Shown: positions 54,974 through 63,519, counted from the first letter of the stretch. The stretch is DNA of 64,000 nt from Corynebacterium tuberculostearicum (GCF_013408445.1 NZ_JACBZL010000001.1:1612001-1676000), one strand, 5' to 3'. Made by a program: numbers and translations. The notes: generated by a model from the sequence alone, not told the origin.

Positions 54974-55939
54974 TTACGTGCTGGGGTGCTGCGCGTAACG
55001 AGCCGCTAGCCACGAACACATCATCAACTGAACCTGGTGGTAAATCATCAACGGGAGGATCAGTAGACCAAGAGACGCGCCGCCAGAAGCAAAGATAACC
55101 GAGGCCATGGGGAGTCCCGTGGCCAATGATTTTTTCGATCCACAGAACTCGATAGCGATGGTATCGGCGCGGTTGAATCCCATCTTTTGGCTCGCCTTTC
55201 TGGTGAGCCACAGCATGAAGGCAACGAAGATTGCGGCGAAGACGACCAGGAACGCCAGGTCCCACAGAGAAATAGAGGACCAAATTCCGTCCACCACACC
55301 CTTAGAAAAAGCGGAATACACCACCATCGCGATTGAGCCGCGGTCCACGACTTTAGTGGCCTTGCTTTGTGCAACCTTGCCTACCCAGCGCCGAGTAAGC
55401 TGACCTAAAACAAATGGCGCTAACAATAGAAGGGCGATTTCGCCGAATACTGACGTATCGATGTGAACTCCTCCCCCAGTTCCCATGAGGAACATGACGA
55501 GCAATGGAGTGATGATCACTCCCACTAAGTTTGAGGCAGAAGCCGATACGATTGCGCCCGCCACGTTTCCCTTCGCGATTGAGGTGAAGGCAACCGACGA
55601 CTGCACCGTGGATGGAACCAGCGTGAGGAATAAGATGCCCAGGTACATGTCGTGCGATATGACAGCGGTGAGTGGGCGCAGAGCTATGCCTATAAGCGGG
55701 TAAACCACAAAGGTGAAAGCGAGAATTGTGAGGTGTAGCCGCCAGTGCTTGAGCCCGTTGAGGGCTTCTTGAGTGGAAAGCCTCGCGCCATACAAGAAGA
55801 AGAGTAGCGCGATGGCCACGTTTGTTAATTGGCCGACAATGTCGGCAAAGTTCCCGCGGGCTGGTGCGATTATCGCAATGATGACCGCCAGGATAATGAG
55901 GACAATAAGCGGGTCGGGCTTTTTCAAACGCTGCAGCAT
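54974..55939 (-). CDS. SBF-type transporter (bile acid:sodium symporter superfamily)
   Basis: 321 residues with nine or ten hydrophobic segments. The start PDPLIVLIILAVIIAIIAP, the FFLYGARLSTQEALNGLKHWR loop, and the later VLGQLTRRWVGK and EFCGSKKSLATGLPMASVIF segments match the SBF-like (YfeH-type) subgroup. The substrate is not predictable. The ATG appears leaderless (TAAACT 6 nt upstream). An inverted repeat of 10 bp flanks that promoter, suggesting regulation. Confidence 0.88.
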   Translation of the reverse strand: MLQRLKKPDPLIVLIILAVIIAIIAPARGNFADIVGQLTNVAIALLFFLYGARLSTQEALNGLKHWRLHLTILAFTFVVYPLIGIALRPLTAVISHDMYLGILFLTLVPSTVQSSVAFTSIAKGNVAGAIVSASASNLVGVIITPLLVMFLMGTGGGVHIDTSVFGEIALLLLAPFVLGQLTRRWVGKVAQSKATKVVDRGSIAMVVYSAFSKGVVDGIWSSISLWDLAFLVVFAAIFVAFMLWLTRKASQKMGFNRADTIAIEFCGSKKSLATGLPMASVIFASGGASLGLLILPLMIYHQVQLMMCSWLAARYAQHPST

Positions 55940-55978
55940 GCTAAGAGTTTAAACCCGGTTCGTATTCACATGCTGCAG
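55931..55978. promoter_or_regulatory. 10-bp inverted repeat and -10 box over the SBF gene promoter
   Basis: CTGCAGCATG (55931-55940), which includes the start codon at 55939, is repeated inverted as CATGCTGCAG (55969-55978) across 28 nt. On the minus strand the -10 box TAAACT (55946-55951) lies between the arms, 6 nt from the ATG. Because the right arm would be outside a leaderless transcript, a DNA-binding protein site is more likely than an RNA hairpin. Confidence 0.5.
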
Positions 55979-56001
55979 ATACTCGAGCCGAGAAAACACA
56001 A

Positions 56002-56031
56002 CCCGTGTAGTTTCACGTGAAACCACACGGG
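56002..56031 (-). terminator. Terminator hairpin that contains a parS site
   Basis: A 30-bp palindrome (one mismatched pair, 56009/56024): CCCGTGT then the 14-bp parS core then ACACGGG. On the minus strand it is followed by TTGTGTTTTC, so it can end the Rieske gene's transcript 10 bp past its stop codon. It also carries the ParB-binding core at 56010-56023. Confidence 0.75.
56010..56023. promoter_or_regulatory. parS site (ParB binding)
   Basis: GTTTCACGTGAAAC, the exact palindromic parS core, first of five in 5.6 kb. ParB binds here for chromosome segregation and condensin loading near oriC. This copy is embedded in the terminator hairpin 56002-56031. Confidence 0.95.
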
Positions 56032-56040
56032 AAATGCTCT

Positions 56041-56406
56041 TTAGGCCGTGGTGACGTTAGAGCCGTCTTGTTTAACTTCGTATTCTTCCAATGGATCGCG
56101 CCCCGGGCCGGAGATTACGCTTCCATCGCTGAGATTGTAGGAGGTGTTGTGCGCCGTGCAGGTGGCCGTCATGCCATCGATCTCGGTGATTGGATTGTGC
56201 TGGTGGGGACAGGTTTGGGAGTAGGCCTTAAACTCGCCTTCCTTGGGCTGGGTGAAGATCACGCCATCAACAATCTTCGCGGAGCCAATCGGAATCTCGG
56301 TCGCCGCAATTTCTGCGGACGGAGAGGAGCCACAGGCCGCGGCGTAGGCGCCTGCAAATGTGGTGGCGGTTCCAAGCAAGAACATTCGACGAGAGCACTT
56401 AATCAT
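56041..56406 (-). CDS. Tat-exported Rieske [2Fe-2S] lipoprotein
   Basis: 121 residues. A twin-arginine signal (SRRMFLLG, residues 5-12) is followed by a lipobox-like AAAC, with Cys25 as the acylation site. The Rieske cluster motifs are CPHQHNPI and CTAHNTSYNLSDG, giving two Cys and two His ligands. Folding a cluster before export fits the Tat route. At this size it is a stand-alone Rieske ferredoxin on the outer membrane face, perhaps an electron donor for an unknown enzyme; no oxygenase partner is encoded nearby. Confidence 0.9.
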   Translation of the reverse strand: MIKCSRRMFLLGTATTFAGAYAAACGSSPSAEIAATEIPIGSAKIVDGVIFTQPKEGEFKAYSQTCPHQHNPITEIDGMTATCTAHNTSYNLSDGSVISGPGRDPLEEYEVKQDGSNVTTA

Positions 56407-56470
56407 GTCTCTACTCTAGCCCGTTGGTCTCGCGTAATGTGTCATACTCGTTTGTCCGGTTGACATTATA

Positions 56471-56484
56471 GTTTCACGTGAAAC
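56471..56484. promoter_or_regulatory. parS site (ParB binding)
   Basis: GTTTCACGTGAAAC, flanked by A and T to give a 16-bp perfect palindrome (56470-56485). It lies in the gap between the Rieske gene and the small secreted-protein gene. Confidence 0.95.
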
Positions 56485-56491
56485 TCTGAAC

Positions 56492-56713
56492 TTAGTCAGC
56501 TAGGAGACCCTCCCACGTATCCGGAGAGCCATCGTAGGTAGCGATAAGTTCATAGGTGCCGGACTCAATTCCTAAATCATCAACGATGCTCTGTGCAGAT
56601 TGCTGTTCGTGTGCTTCTGCTACGGCCGTCGTTACCTTGTGGTCTTGCTCAGCGTAAGCGCCGATCACAAAAGTTGAAGCGGCGATGGCCGCCAGGGCGG
56701 TACTTTTCTTCAT
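56492..56713 (-). CDS. Small secreted protein of unknown function
   Basis: 73 residues. A signal peptide (MKKSTALAAIAASTFVIGAYA, cleavage before EQDHK) leaves a mature acidic peptide of about 52 residues (IVDDLGIESGTYELIATYDG). No cysteines and no recognised motif. The stop codon is 7 bp from a parS site. It could be a genuine small envelope peptide; the signal peptide is the main support. Confidence 0.6.
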   Translation of the reverse strand: MKKSTALAAIAASTFVIGAYAEQDHKVTTAVAEAHEQQSAQSIVDDLGIESGTYELIATYDGSPDTWEGLLAD

Positions 56714-57052
56714 GCACTATATTCTGCCCTTCAGGGGGCTGGTTGCGCTTTGGCCTGCCAGGCTTCCATGGCACCTTTACGTAACCTCTATCCTCTCTCG
56801 CAGAAACAGGATAGCAAAGATAAATCAACTATTTGTTTGTGCAAGTATGGGGGCAATCAAGAAAACGGAAGATTGAGAAATTCGACAGTTACTAAAAACG
56901 CACAACGCCCGGCCCTCCTTAATACCGTCACGGTTACTAAACCTAAGTGCTTGCGGATGCTTCCTATGCACATGGGATAGCTACAAAAATTCCCCTTCTG
57001 GACGGAAGATGAATCTTTCTCCAGAAGGGGTTGGTTGCGCAGCAGTGCGTGC
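56714..57052. other. Intergenic region between the small secreted protein and the SdpI-like gene
   Basis: About 340 bp with no gene. It carries the SdpI-like gene's terminator at its right end, an 11-bp palindrome ACCGTCACGGT (56924-56934) and a repeated GTTACTAAA (56888 and 56933). The left part should hold the promoter of the small secreted protein gene, but no clear -10/-35 pair was found. Confidence 0.45.
56992..57030 (-). terminator. Intrinsic terminator of the SdpI-like gene
   Basis: CCCCTTCTGG (56992-57001) and CCAGAAGGGG (57021-57030) pair perfectly across a 19-nt loop. On the minus strand AATTTTTG follows. It is 22 bp past the stop codon of the gene at 57053. Confidence 0.85.
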
Positions 57053-57523
57053 CTACCTGTCGGATTCGCGAGCGGCGTGACGGAGCGCGTCTACATCAAC
57101 TTGGGGAGCGGATGCTGCGGTGACCTCTTCCCCACCGCAACCGTCGGAACCACAATTACAGGATTCTCCGCAACCCTCCTCATCCGCGTGTGCTTGTTCG
57201 TAGAGGAACGCGGCACGTGAGCCGAGGTTAGAACCGATGGAGAGGGCTAGAACAGCGGCCACAAAAGTAAGAACCGGGATGAGCCACATCCAGCCCTCAG
57301 CGCGGAGCGCGACGATGCCGCCAAAAACTAGGCAGACGCCGCTGAGTATCCAGAATGGGCCGGCGACGCGATGGGCATTGTCCCATGCTTCACGAGACTT
57401 GCGAATTTCCTGTAGGCGCAAGCCGATATAGCTGTTTCCAGGTAGGCGCTTGGTTGAGGCCAAGGCTCCCACGACGATAAGAAAGACGGCGAGGATTAAA
57501 AAGATGATTCCCACAGCGATCAT
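57053..57523 (-). CDS. SdpI-family membrane protein with a Cys-rich tail
   Basis: 156 residues. Three hydrophobic helices (IIFLILAVFLIVVGALA; FWILSGVCLVFGGIVAL; WMWLIPVLTFVAAVLALSIG) and the GNSYIGLRLQEIRKSREAWDNAH loop match the SdpI family, which includes immunity proteins and signalling partners for secreted toxins. After the last helix comes GCGESCNCGSDGCGG, a five-cysteine cluster unusual for the family that might bind metal. No toxin gene is adjacent. Function here is unknown. Confidence 0.82.
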   Translation of the reverse strand: MIAVGIIFLILAVFLIVVGALASTKRLPGNSYIGLRLQEIRKSREAWDNAHRVAGPFWILSGVCLVFGGIVALRAEGWMWLIPVLTFVAAVLALSIGSNLGSRAAFLYEQAHADEEGCGESCNCGSDGCGGEEVTAASAPQVDVDALRHAARESDR

Positions 57524-57576
57524 GTACTTAGTTTAACCTTGTAGCGCCAAGATGAAAATCGTCGCTGGGGTGAGTG

Positions 57577-57605
57577 TTCTGACTATGCCTCCAGTCGGGT
57601 AGTAT
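57577..57605 (+). promoter_or_regulatory. Candidate promoter of the DAACS symporter gene
   Basis: TTCTGA (57577-57582) and TAGTAT (57600-57605) are 17 nt apart. Transcription would begin near 57612, giving a leader of about 100 nt before the ATG at 57715. The -35 box is only a fair match. Confidence 0.35.
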
Positions 57606-57714
57606 GCCTTTAAGGTCGATCGATAGATATTGAAGCGGCCGTTGCCTCTGTACCGCGCTGTTTCACTCTGGAACTTTTACCAAGGGGCGAAACACCCGAT
57701 TTGATTGTAAGTAC

Positions 57715-58926
57715 ATGAATTTCAAGAAACTCTCGGAATCTCTGTTGTTCCGCATCATCGTCGCCATCATCCTTGGCGTGGTGGTGAGCCAATTCGCGCC
57801 AGAATGGTTTGGCCGCGTATTCGCCACCTTCAATGGACTCTTTAGTAACTTCCTCAATTTCTTTATTCCGGTCCTCATCTTCGCGCTTATCGCCCCGTCG
57901 ATTGCTGGTCTGGGACGAGGGGCCGGAAAATGGTTGGGTATTACTGCAGGCATTGCCTACGGCTCAACGATTGTTGCGGGTCTTCTTGCCTACGTACTTG
58001 CGCACTGGCTCTACCCCACCATACTCAGTGGTCAGGATCTGATTACAAATGTCTCCGATATTGATGAGGGGGCACTCACTCCGTACTTCGAGGTGGAAAT
58101 GGCGCCGCCTTTTGAGGTTATGACGGCTCTCTTGTTGTCATTCTGCATCGGTGTAGCGATGACTACAGTGAAGTCCGATACCTTGTATGCGGTCACAAAG
58201 GAATTGGAGAGCGTAGTAGTCAAGGTCATTTGGGGCTTTGTAGTGCCAATTCTGCCCTTCTATATCTTCGGCATGTTCTTGGGCTTGGGCATGAATGGCA
58301 ATTTGGGCTCAGTACTCTCGGCCTTCGCGAAGGTCCTGATCCTGGCGGTTGTCATGACTCTGGTTTACCTGGTGCTCCAGTACATCATCGCTGGTGCCAT
58401 CACCGGTAAGAATCCTTTCAAGGCATTGCGCAATATGGTGCCGGCATATTTCACCGCACTGGGAACCTCTTCTTCTGCCGCCACCATCCCGGTGTCTATG
58501 GAGTCCACCTTGAAGAATGGCATTTCGAAGCCGGTGGCAAGCTTCGTTATCCCACTGTGTGCGACCATTCACCTCTCTGGTTCCATGATTAAGCTGACGC
58601 TCTATGCCTTTGCGATTGTGTACATGGCGAACCTGGATATTAGTACGAGCACCGGCCTTGGTTTCATCTTCCTGTTGGGAATCATGATGATTGCGGCACC
58701 AGGTGTGCCTGGCGGCGCGGTTATGGTCGCAGCTGGACTACTGGCGGATATGATGGGCTTTGACGATGGCATGGTGGCGCTGATGATCGCGGCCTACATC
58801 GCCATTGACTCGGTCGGCACGGCTGCCAACGTTACTGGCGACGGCGCTATCGCGATGATCGTGGATAAGTTCGCGGGCTCCAAGAAGGACCACACCGAAG
58901 AGGAATCTGCAGAAGCAACCGCGTAG
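57715..58926 (+). CDS. Dicarboxylate/amino-acid:cation symporter (DAACS family)
   Basis: 403 residues with eight membrane helices and two re-entrant loops. The family signature AYFTALGTSSSAATIPVSMES is present near residue 245-265, and the substrate-binding helix motif near the C terminus is DSVGTAANVTGD. Short DAACS proteins of this type often carry serine and threonine (SstT-like) or dicarboxylates with sodium; the substrate is not fixed by the sequence. It converges on trpA, and a strong hairpin lies between them. Confidence 0.9.
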   Translation: MNFKKLSESLLFRIIVAIILGVVVSQFAPEWFGRVFATFNGLFSNFLNFFIPVLIFALIAPSIAGLGRGAGKWLGITAGIAYGSTIVAGLLAYVLAHWLYPTILSGQDLITNVSDIDEGALTPYFEVEMAPPFEVMTALLLSFCIGVAMTTVKSDTLYAVTKELESVVVKVIWGFVVPILPFYIFGMFLGLGMNGNLGSVLSAFAKVLILAVVMTLVYLVLQYIIAGAITGKNPFKALRNMVPAYFTALGTSSSAATIPVSMESTLKNGISKPVASFVIPLCATIHLSGSMIKLTLYAFAIVYMANLDISTSTGLGFIFLLGIMMIAAPGVPGGAVMVAAGLLADMMGFDDGMVALMIAAYIAIDSVGTAANVTGDGAIAMIVDKFAGSKKDHTEEESAEATA

Positions 58927-58940
58927 AGGCTTTTTATAGG

Positions 58941-58976
58941 GAACCCTCCTCAGCTGCCGAGAGCTGAGGAGGGTTC
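58941..58976. terminator. Bidirectional hairpin between the DAACS gene and trpA
   Basis: Perfect 15-bp arms GAACCCTCCTCAGCT (58941-58955) and AGCTGAGGAGGGTTC (58962-58976) with a 6-nt loop. It lies between two converging genes. U-tracts are weak on both strands, but the stem is very stable. Confidence 0.8.
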
Positions 58977-58991
58977 TTCGCGTCTTCAGGA

Positions 58992-59858
58992 CTACTCTTG
59001 AGTCGCTGCCTTCATGCGAGCTACATACTCGGCGAGTTCCTTATGCAATGCTCTCTCGTCGGAAATGCGGCCTGGAGTTCCTTCCACTGGCCTGCCTTCC
59101 GCGTCTGTTTCACGTGAAACGTGGCGATCGATAATCTTGGTGATTGCGGATCCTGTAATGGCCCCCGCTGCCCCAGCGGCTACGGCATCGCGCACGTGTT
59201 CAGGCTCGGAAATGCCGAATCCGAGCAGTACCGGAGGTCCGTCAAACTTCTTGATGTTAGCGACGACTTCTTCGAGGCCAATTGTTTCTGATTGCTTTTC
59301 GGCACCGGTAACTCCATCTCTCGATACTGCGTAGATGTAGCCGCGTGAGCTTTGAGCGACGCCCTCGAGGGTGTGCGCAGTCGCGCGGGCCGGGGCGATA
59401 AAGATTGGGTCAATACCGGCTTTTTCTGCTGCGGTGATAAATGGAGCGCCTTCGCGCACGGGGACGTCGGGAAGCAAGATGCTGTCCGCACCCGCTTCTG
59501 CAAACTCGGCGTAGAACCGGTCGAAACCGCGAGTGAACGCCACATTGCCGTAGATGAGCATGCCGATGGGAAGCTCGGGAAATTCCGCGCGTATTGTTCG
59601 CACCTGTTCCAAGGCGGAATCTACGGTGGCGCCGCCATCGATCGCGCGAAGGTGGGAGGCCTGAATGGTGGGGCCGTCGGCCACTGGGTCAGAAAATGGA
59701 ACACCGAGCTCCAATGCATCGGCTCCGGCCGCGACGACCGTTCGCACGATGGCCAGCGTGTACTCCGGCGTGGGATCGCCCAACATAAGGAACGGGACGA
59801 AAGCGCCCTCTCCCCTGTTGCGCAGTGAGCGGAATAGGTCTTCGTATCGGGTGCTCAT
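58992..59858 (-). CDS. trpA: Tryptophan synthase alpha chain
   Basis: 288 residues of the TIM-barrel family. The substrate loop ALELGVPFSDPVADGPTIQ holds the catalytic Asp, and the Glu is in the GAFVPFLMLGDP strand region. A GFGISEPEHV phosphate-site motif lies near the C terminus. It cleaves indole-glycerol phosphate to indole, passed to TrpB. The start overlaps the trpB stop codon by one base. A parS site is encoded in the C-terminal part, as RHVSRETD. Confidence 0.97.
   Translation of the reverse strand: MSTRYEDLFRSLRNRGEGAFVPFLMLGDPTPEYTLAIVRTVVAAGADALELGVPFSDPVADGPTIQASHLRAIDGGATVDSALEQVRTIRAEFPELPIGMLIYGNVAFTRGFDRFYAEFAEAGADSILLPDVPVREGAPFITAAEKAGIDPIFIAPARATAHTLEGVAQSSRGYIYAVSRDGVTGAEKQSETIGLEEVVANIKKFDGPPVLLGFGISEPEHVRDAVAAGAAGAITGSAITKIIDRHVSRETDAEGRPVEGTPGRISDERALHKELAEYVARMKAATQE
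59106..59119. promoter_or_regulatory. parS site inside trpA
   Basis: GTTTCACGTGAAAC within the trpA coding sequence, where it reads Val-Ser-Arg-Glu-Thr on the minus strand. Confidence 0.95.
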
Positions 59859-61063
59859 TAGTTCTTCTCCTGGAGCTTAAATTCTGGGTGGTTCTCAAGG
59901 GTGTGGCGAACGTGGTCGATATCCTTATCGCCGCGGCCGGAAAGGGAGACCAAGATGTTGATGTCCTCATCCTTCCGCTTCAAGGCGTAGGCCAACGCGT
60001 GAGAGGATTCGAGAGCGGGAATGATGCCTTCCTTAGTGGAAAGAAGCTGGAATGCTTCGAGTGCTTCGGCGTCAGTAATGCCGACATATTGTGCGCGGCC
60101 GCTGGCGTGTAAGTGCGCGTGCTGTGGTCCTACACCTGGGTAGTCGAGTCCGGCGGAAATAGAATAGGATTCTTCCACTTGGCCGTCCGCGTTGCGCATG
60201 AGGTAGCTGCGCGCGCCGTGGAGGATGCCAACCGTACCGTTGTTGATGGTGGCACCGTGCTTGCCGGAGTCTAGGCCTTCGCCGCCAGGTTCGGCGCCGA
60301 CGAGTTCCACTTCCTCTTCCTCAATAAAGTCTGCAAACATACCGATTGCATTGGAGCCGCCGCCGACGCAAGCCACGACTACATCTGGTAGCCCACCGGT
60401 CCGCTCAAGCATTTGCGCTTTAGCCTCTTCGGAGATGACCTTGTGGAATTCTCGGACGATGGTTGGGAATGGATGCGGCCCGGCCGCGGTACCGAGGAGA
60501 TAGTGGGATTCATGGAAGGTGGCGGTCCAATCACGGAGGGCTTCATTCACCGCGTCCTTAAGAGTTCCGGATCCGGTGTCGACGGCGACGACCTTCGCTC
60601 CCATCAGCTCCATACGGAATACATTTGGCTGCTGTCGGGCCACATCTTTCGCACCCATGTAGATCACACACTCGAGATCCAGCAATGCGCACGCAAGTGC
60701 AGTAGCGGTGCCGTGCTGGCCCGCTCCGGTCTCCGCAATAATGCGTGTCTTCCCCATCCGCTTTGCTAGCAGTGCCTGACCAAGGACCTGGTTCGTCTTG
60801 TGTGCTCCACCGTGAACGAGGTCTTCCCGCTTGAGGAAAATGCGCGCTTTACCCCCGAGGTTCCTCGCCTCTGCAATTGGCGTGGGCCGGCCGAGATAGT
60901 CACGCAAAAGTGTGCTTAGCTCTTTGCGAAATGCGGGGTCGTTTTGTGCGTCGACAAAGGCCTCCTCAAGTTGGTCGAGCGCCGGGATGAGGGATTCGGG
61001 GACGAACTGTCCGCCGAATTCGCCAAAGTATGCCGGAAGGAGCGTTTCACGTGAAACTGTCAT
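59858..61063 (-). CDS. trpB: Tryptophan synthase beta chain
   Basis: 401 residues. The PLP lysine is in [12 protein letters not shown] and the glycine-rich cofactor loop is [12 protein letters not shown]. The [14 protein letters not shown] segment is the family signature. It joins indole and serine to make tryptophan. Its N terminus [14 protein letters not shown] includes a parS site at 61044-61057. It starts 13 bp after the trpCF stop codon. Confidence 0.98.
   Translation of the reverse strand: MTVSRETLLPAYFGEFGGQFVPESLIPALDQLEEAFVDAQNDPAFRKELSTLLRDYLGRPTPIAEARNLGGKARIFLKREDLVHGGAHKTNQVLGQALLAKRMGKTRIIAETGAGQHGTATALACALLDLECVIYMGAKDVARQQPNVFRMELMGAKVVAVDTGSGTLKDAVNEALRDWTATFHESHYLLGTAAGPHPFPTIVREFHKVISEEAKAQMLERTGGLPDVVVACVGGGSNAIGMFADFIEEEEVELVGAEPGGEGLDSGKHGATINNGTVGILHGARSYLMRNADGQVEESYSISAGLDYPGVGPQHAHLHASGRAQYVGITDAEALEAFQLLSTKEGIIPALESSHALAYALKRKDEDINILVSLSGRGDKDIDHVRHTLENHPEFKLQEKN
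61044..61057. promoter_or_regulatory. parS site at the trpB start
   Basis: GTTTCACGTGAAAC covers codons 3-7 of trpB (Val-Ser-Arg-Glu-Thr) and ends 6 bp from the start codon. Confidence 0.95.
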
Positions 61064-61076
61064 CGTTCTCTTCTTT

Positions 61077-62483
61077 CTATGGGTGTGTGTAGTTCCGGAT
61101 GGTGCTAAAGGCTTGGGCGATCAGTGAGGAGTCCTTGCGCCCAGGTGCATATTCCAGACCTGAATTGAGGTCGAGTCCCGCCGTGCCGATTGACAGTGCC
61201 TCTTCGAGGTTGTCAAGCCGGAGCCCTCCGGCGAGGAGGGATTTCTCCTTCACTTCATCGGGGATCGTCCGCCATTCAAAAGTGGTTCCCGTCCCGCCGC
61301 TGCCGGAGTCGAGGACGAGGGCCTCTACTTCTGGTACTAGGTCCGGCGTTAAGGCAGCGAATTCAGAGTTATTCATGTCGATGGCTCGCCAAAGGTTAAG
61401 GCCGTCAGCGACGCCCCGAACATCGTGAAGGAATTGCAGCTCTGCTTCCCTACTCCCTTGGAATGGGGCGTGAAGCTGGAGAACTTTGAGGCCGGGGATC
61501 TGGGCTATGCTCCGCAGCGTTTCCACATCCGTAGAGCGCGTCACGGCTACGTACTCCAGCTCTGGTTCCGCGGAAATGATGCTTTGTGCGGTTTCACGTG
61601 AAACACTGCGAGGTGAATCCGGCGCGAAGATGAGTCCCCCGTAACGGGCTCCAGCAGCGCGCGCTGCTTGTGCGGAGGAGGCGGTGGTAAGGCCGCATAC
61701 TTTGTTGGCACCATAGACGAGGTCGCGCGCCGCCCGATCGATGTCCTCCTGGGAGGTGAGCTGGGAGCCTACAAGGAAAGCATGTGCGTGGGCCCCTAAC
61801 CGGCGGACGGTGGCATTATCGCAGATTCCAGATTCGGAAACTATCGCCTTTCCGTCTGGAACATGGCGGGCTAGGCGTTCAGTGCGCCCTAGATCGATGC
61901 TGAGATCGTGGAGGTTGCGGTTGTTGATGCCGATGATATCGACACCGAAATTCACCGCGCGATCCACTTCGTCCTCGGTGATGGCTTCAGTCAAGACGTC
62001 TAGGCCGAGTTCGTCCGCCAGTGCCTTGAGCTCACCGTAGGTGTCATCGTCCACGATAGACATCATGAGCAAGATGGCATCGGCGCCGTAATAACGCGCG
62101 GCATAGACCTGGATGGGATCGACAATGAAGTCTTTGCACAGCACCGGTACATGGGTGGATAGCGCGACGGTCTGCAAGTGGTCGTAGTCGCCGCCAAACC
62201 GATTGGGCTCGCATAACACCGAGATGGCGGAGGCGTAACGGGAGTAGATCCGGGCGATATCACCGGGCCGATAGTCTTCACGGATCATGCCGAGGGACGG
62301 CGAGGCGGACTTGCACTCCATGATGAAGCGGTTGGTGCCACGGAGGGCGTCGGCAAGCGAACGCTCCGAGCGTGGCACGCTAGCTAAGTCCACGTGGGAT
62401 AGCCGCTCCCGGAGTGCGGGCAGGTGAGTGCGGCGCTGGGCGACGATCTCCTCGAGCACTGTAGGTAATGCATTCCCGGACAT
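61077..62483 (-). CDS. trpCF: Bifunctional indole-glycerol-phosphate synthase / phosphoribosylanthranilate isomerase
   Basis: 468 residues from the ATG at 62483 ([13 protein letters not shown]), which overlaps the trpD stop (TGATG) with GGAGGAG upstream; a start at 62534 lies inside trpD. Residues 1-255 are the synthase ([13 protein letters not shown] with catalytic Lys, [10 protein letters not shown]). Residues 260-468 are the isomerase ([22 protein letters not shown] with its active Cys, and the Asp region GLDLNSGLE near the end). A parS site at 61591-61604 is read as SVSRETAQ in the join. Fused TrpCF is normal for corynebacteria. Confidence 0.97.
   Translation of the reverse strand: MSGNALPTVLEEIVAQRRTHLPALRERLSHVDLASVPRSERSLADALRGTNRFIMECKSASPSLGMIREDYRPGDIARIYSRYASAISVLCEPNRFGGDYDHLQTVALSTHVPVLCKDFIVDPIQVYAARYYGADAILLMMSIVDDDTYGELKALADELGLDVLTEAITEDEVDRAVNFGVDIIGINNRNLHDLSIDLGRTERLARHVPDGKAIVSESGICDNATVRRLGAHAHAFLVGSQLTSQEDIDRAARDLVYGANKVCGLTTASSAQAARAAGARYGGLIFAPDSPRSVSRETAQSIISAEPELEYVAVTRSTDVETLRSIAQIPGLKVLQLHAPFQGSREAELQFLHDVRGVADGLNLWRAIDMNNSEFAALTPDLVPEVEALVLDSGSGGTGTTFEWRTIPDEVKEKSLLAGGLRLDNLEEALSIGTAGLDLNSGLEYAPGRKDSSLIAQAFSTIRNYTHP
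61591..61604. promoter_or_regulatory. parS site inside trpCF
   Basis: GTTTCACGTGAAAC within the isomerase half of trpCF, again read as Val-Ser-Arg-Glu-Thr on the minus strand. Fifth parS of the window. Confidence 0.95.
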
Positions 62484-63517
62484 CAACTCTCCTCCCCTAC
62501 GGCATAGTTGGTGTTCTCGTGGAGCGCGAGCCAATCTTCAACAGTGCCGCTGCTAATCAGTTCCTTCGCGTGAGTGACTCCCGCCGCGATAGTCTCCGTG
62601 GTCCCGTTGAGGTAAAACATGGCGCCGGCGGTGCCGGCAATGGCGTCACAATGGGCGGGCTCGCCACGGCCGGCAAAAACCGCACGGAGGGCTTGGGCAT
62701 TGGCGGCGCCGTCGCCGCCGGCTAGGTCCGCTAGTTCGTGGCGCTTGATGCCGAGGTCTTCTGGGGTGAGCTCATAAGAGACAATCTCGCCGTTGTTGAG
62801 CTCCCAGGCCTGCGTCGTACCGTGGGTAGCGATCTCATCCGTGCCAGCACCATGGACGACCAAGGCGCGTTCCCGGCCGAGCTCCCGGAAGACTTCCGCG
62901 ATGAGTTGGCCTTGGGCTGGGTTGGCGATGCCCATGATTTGGAGAGAGGGGCGTCCTGGGGACAGGAGCGGTCCCAGCGTATTGAAGATGGTGGGGATGC
63001 CTAGCGCCTTGCGCACCGGTTGTACGTGGGCGACGGCTGGGTTGTAGGCCGGGGCGAATAGGAACGTGAAGTTGGAAGCTTTAAATTGGCGCACTGCTCG
63101 GGCGGCGTCCAGGTCCAGTGGGATATTCAGTGCTTCGAGAACATCGGCCGATCCGGACTTGGAAGAGACCGAGCGGTTGCCATGCTTGATCATCTTCACT
63201 CCCCCGGCGGCGGCAACGAGGGAGGCGCCCGTAGTGATATTGATGGTATTCGCGCCATCGCCACCAGTGCCGGCCGAATCCATGAGTCCTTCTCCGGTGA
63301 TGGGGAATGGATAACCCACTTTCAAGAAAGCTTTGGCCGCGCCGGCAATGTCTGCGAAGGTCTCGCCGCGGGTGCGGATATGGGTAAGCAGCGCCGCGAT
63401 ATGAATATCGTCGTAGTCACCCACGGCCAAGGGGGTAAATACCTCCATGGCTTCTTCGATGGTGGGCTGAGGGTTATTCAGGAAGGCTTGCAAGGTACGC
63501 AGGGGATGGTGGTTCAT
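62483..63517 (-). CDS. trpD: Anthranilate phosphoribosyltransferase
   Basis: 344 residues from the ATG at 63517, which has GGAGAAC upstream and is 2 nt after the trpG stop; a start at 63568 would lie inside trpG. The PRPP-binding motif is MDSAGTGGDGANTINIT, the KHGNRSVSSKSGSAD loop follows, and NPAVAHVQPVRKALGIPTIFN is typical of the family. It transfers phosphoribose to anthranilate, the second step of the tryptophan branch. Coupled to trpG and trpCF by near-overlaps. Confidence 0.97.
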   Translation of the reverse strand: MNHHPLRTLQAFLNNPQPTIEEAMEVFTPLAVGDYDDIHIAALLTHIRTRGETFADIAGAAKAFLKVGYPFPITGEGLMDSAGTGGDGANTINITTGASLVAAAGGVKMIKHGNRSVSSKSGSADVLEALNIPLDLDAARAVRQFKASNFTFLFAPAYNPAVAHVQPVRKALGIPTIFNTLGPLLSPGRPSLQIMGIANPAQGQLIAEVFRELGRERALVVHGAGTDEIATHGTTQAWELNNGEIVSYELTPEDLGIKRHELADLAGGDGAANAQALRAVFAGRGEPAHCDAIAGTAGAMFYLNGTTETIAAGVTHAKELISSGTVEDWLALHENTNYAVGEES

Positions 63518-63519
63518 TT

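Noticed and set aside
56010..61604. GTTTCACGTGAAAC copies as ordinary transcription-factor operators
   Set aside because: They match the parS consensus exactly, and three lie inside coding sequences, which is unusual for operators but usual for parS.
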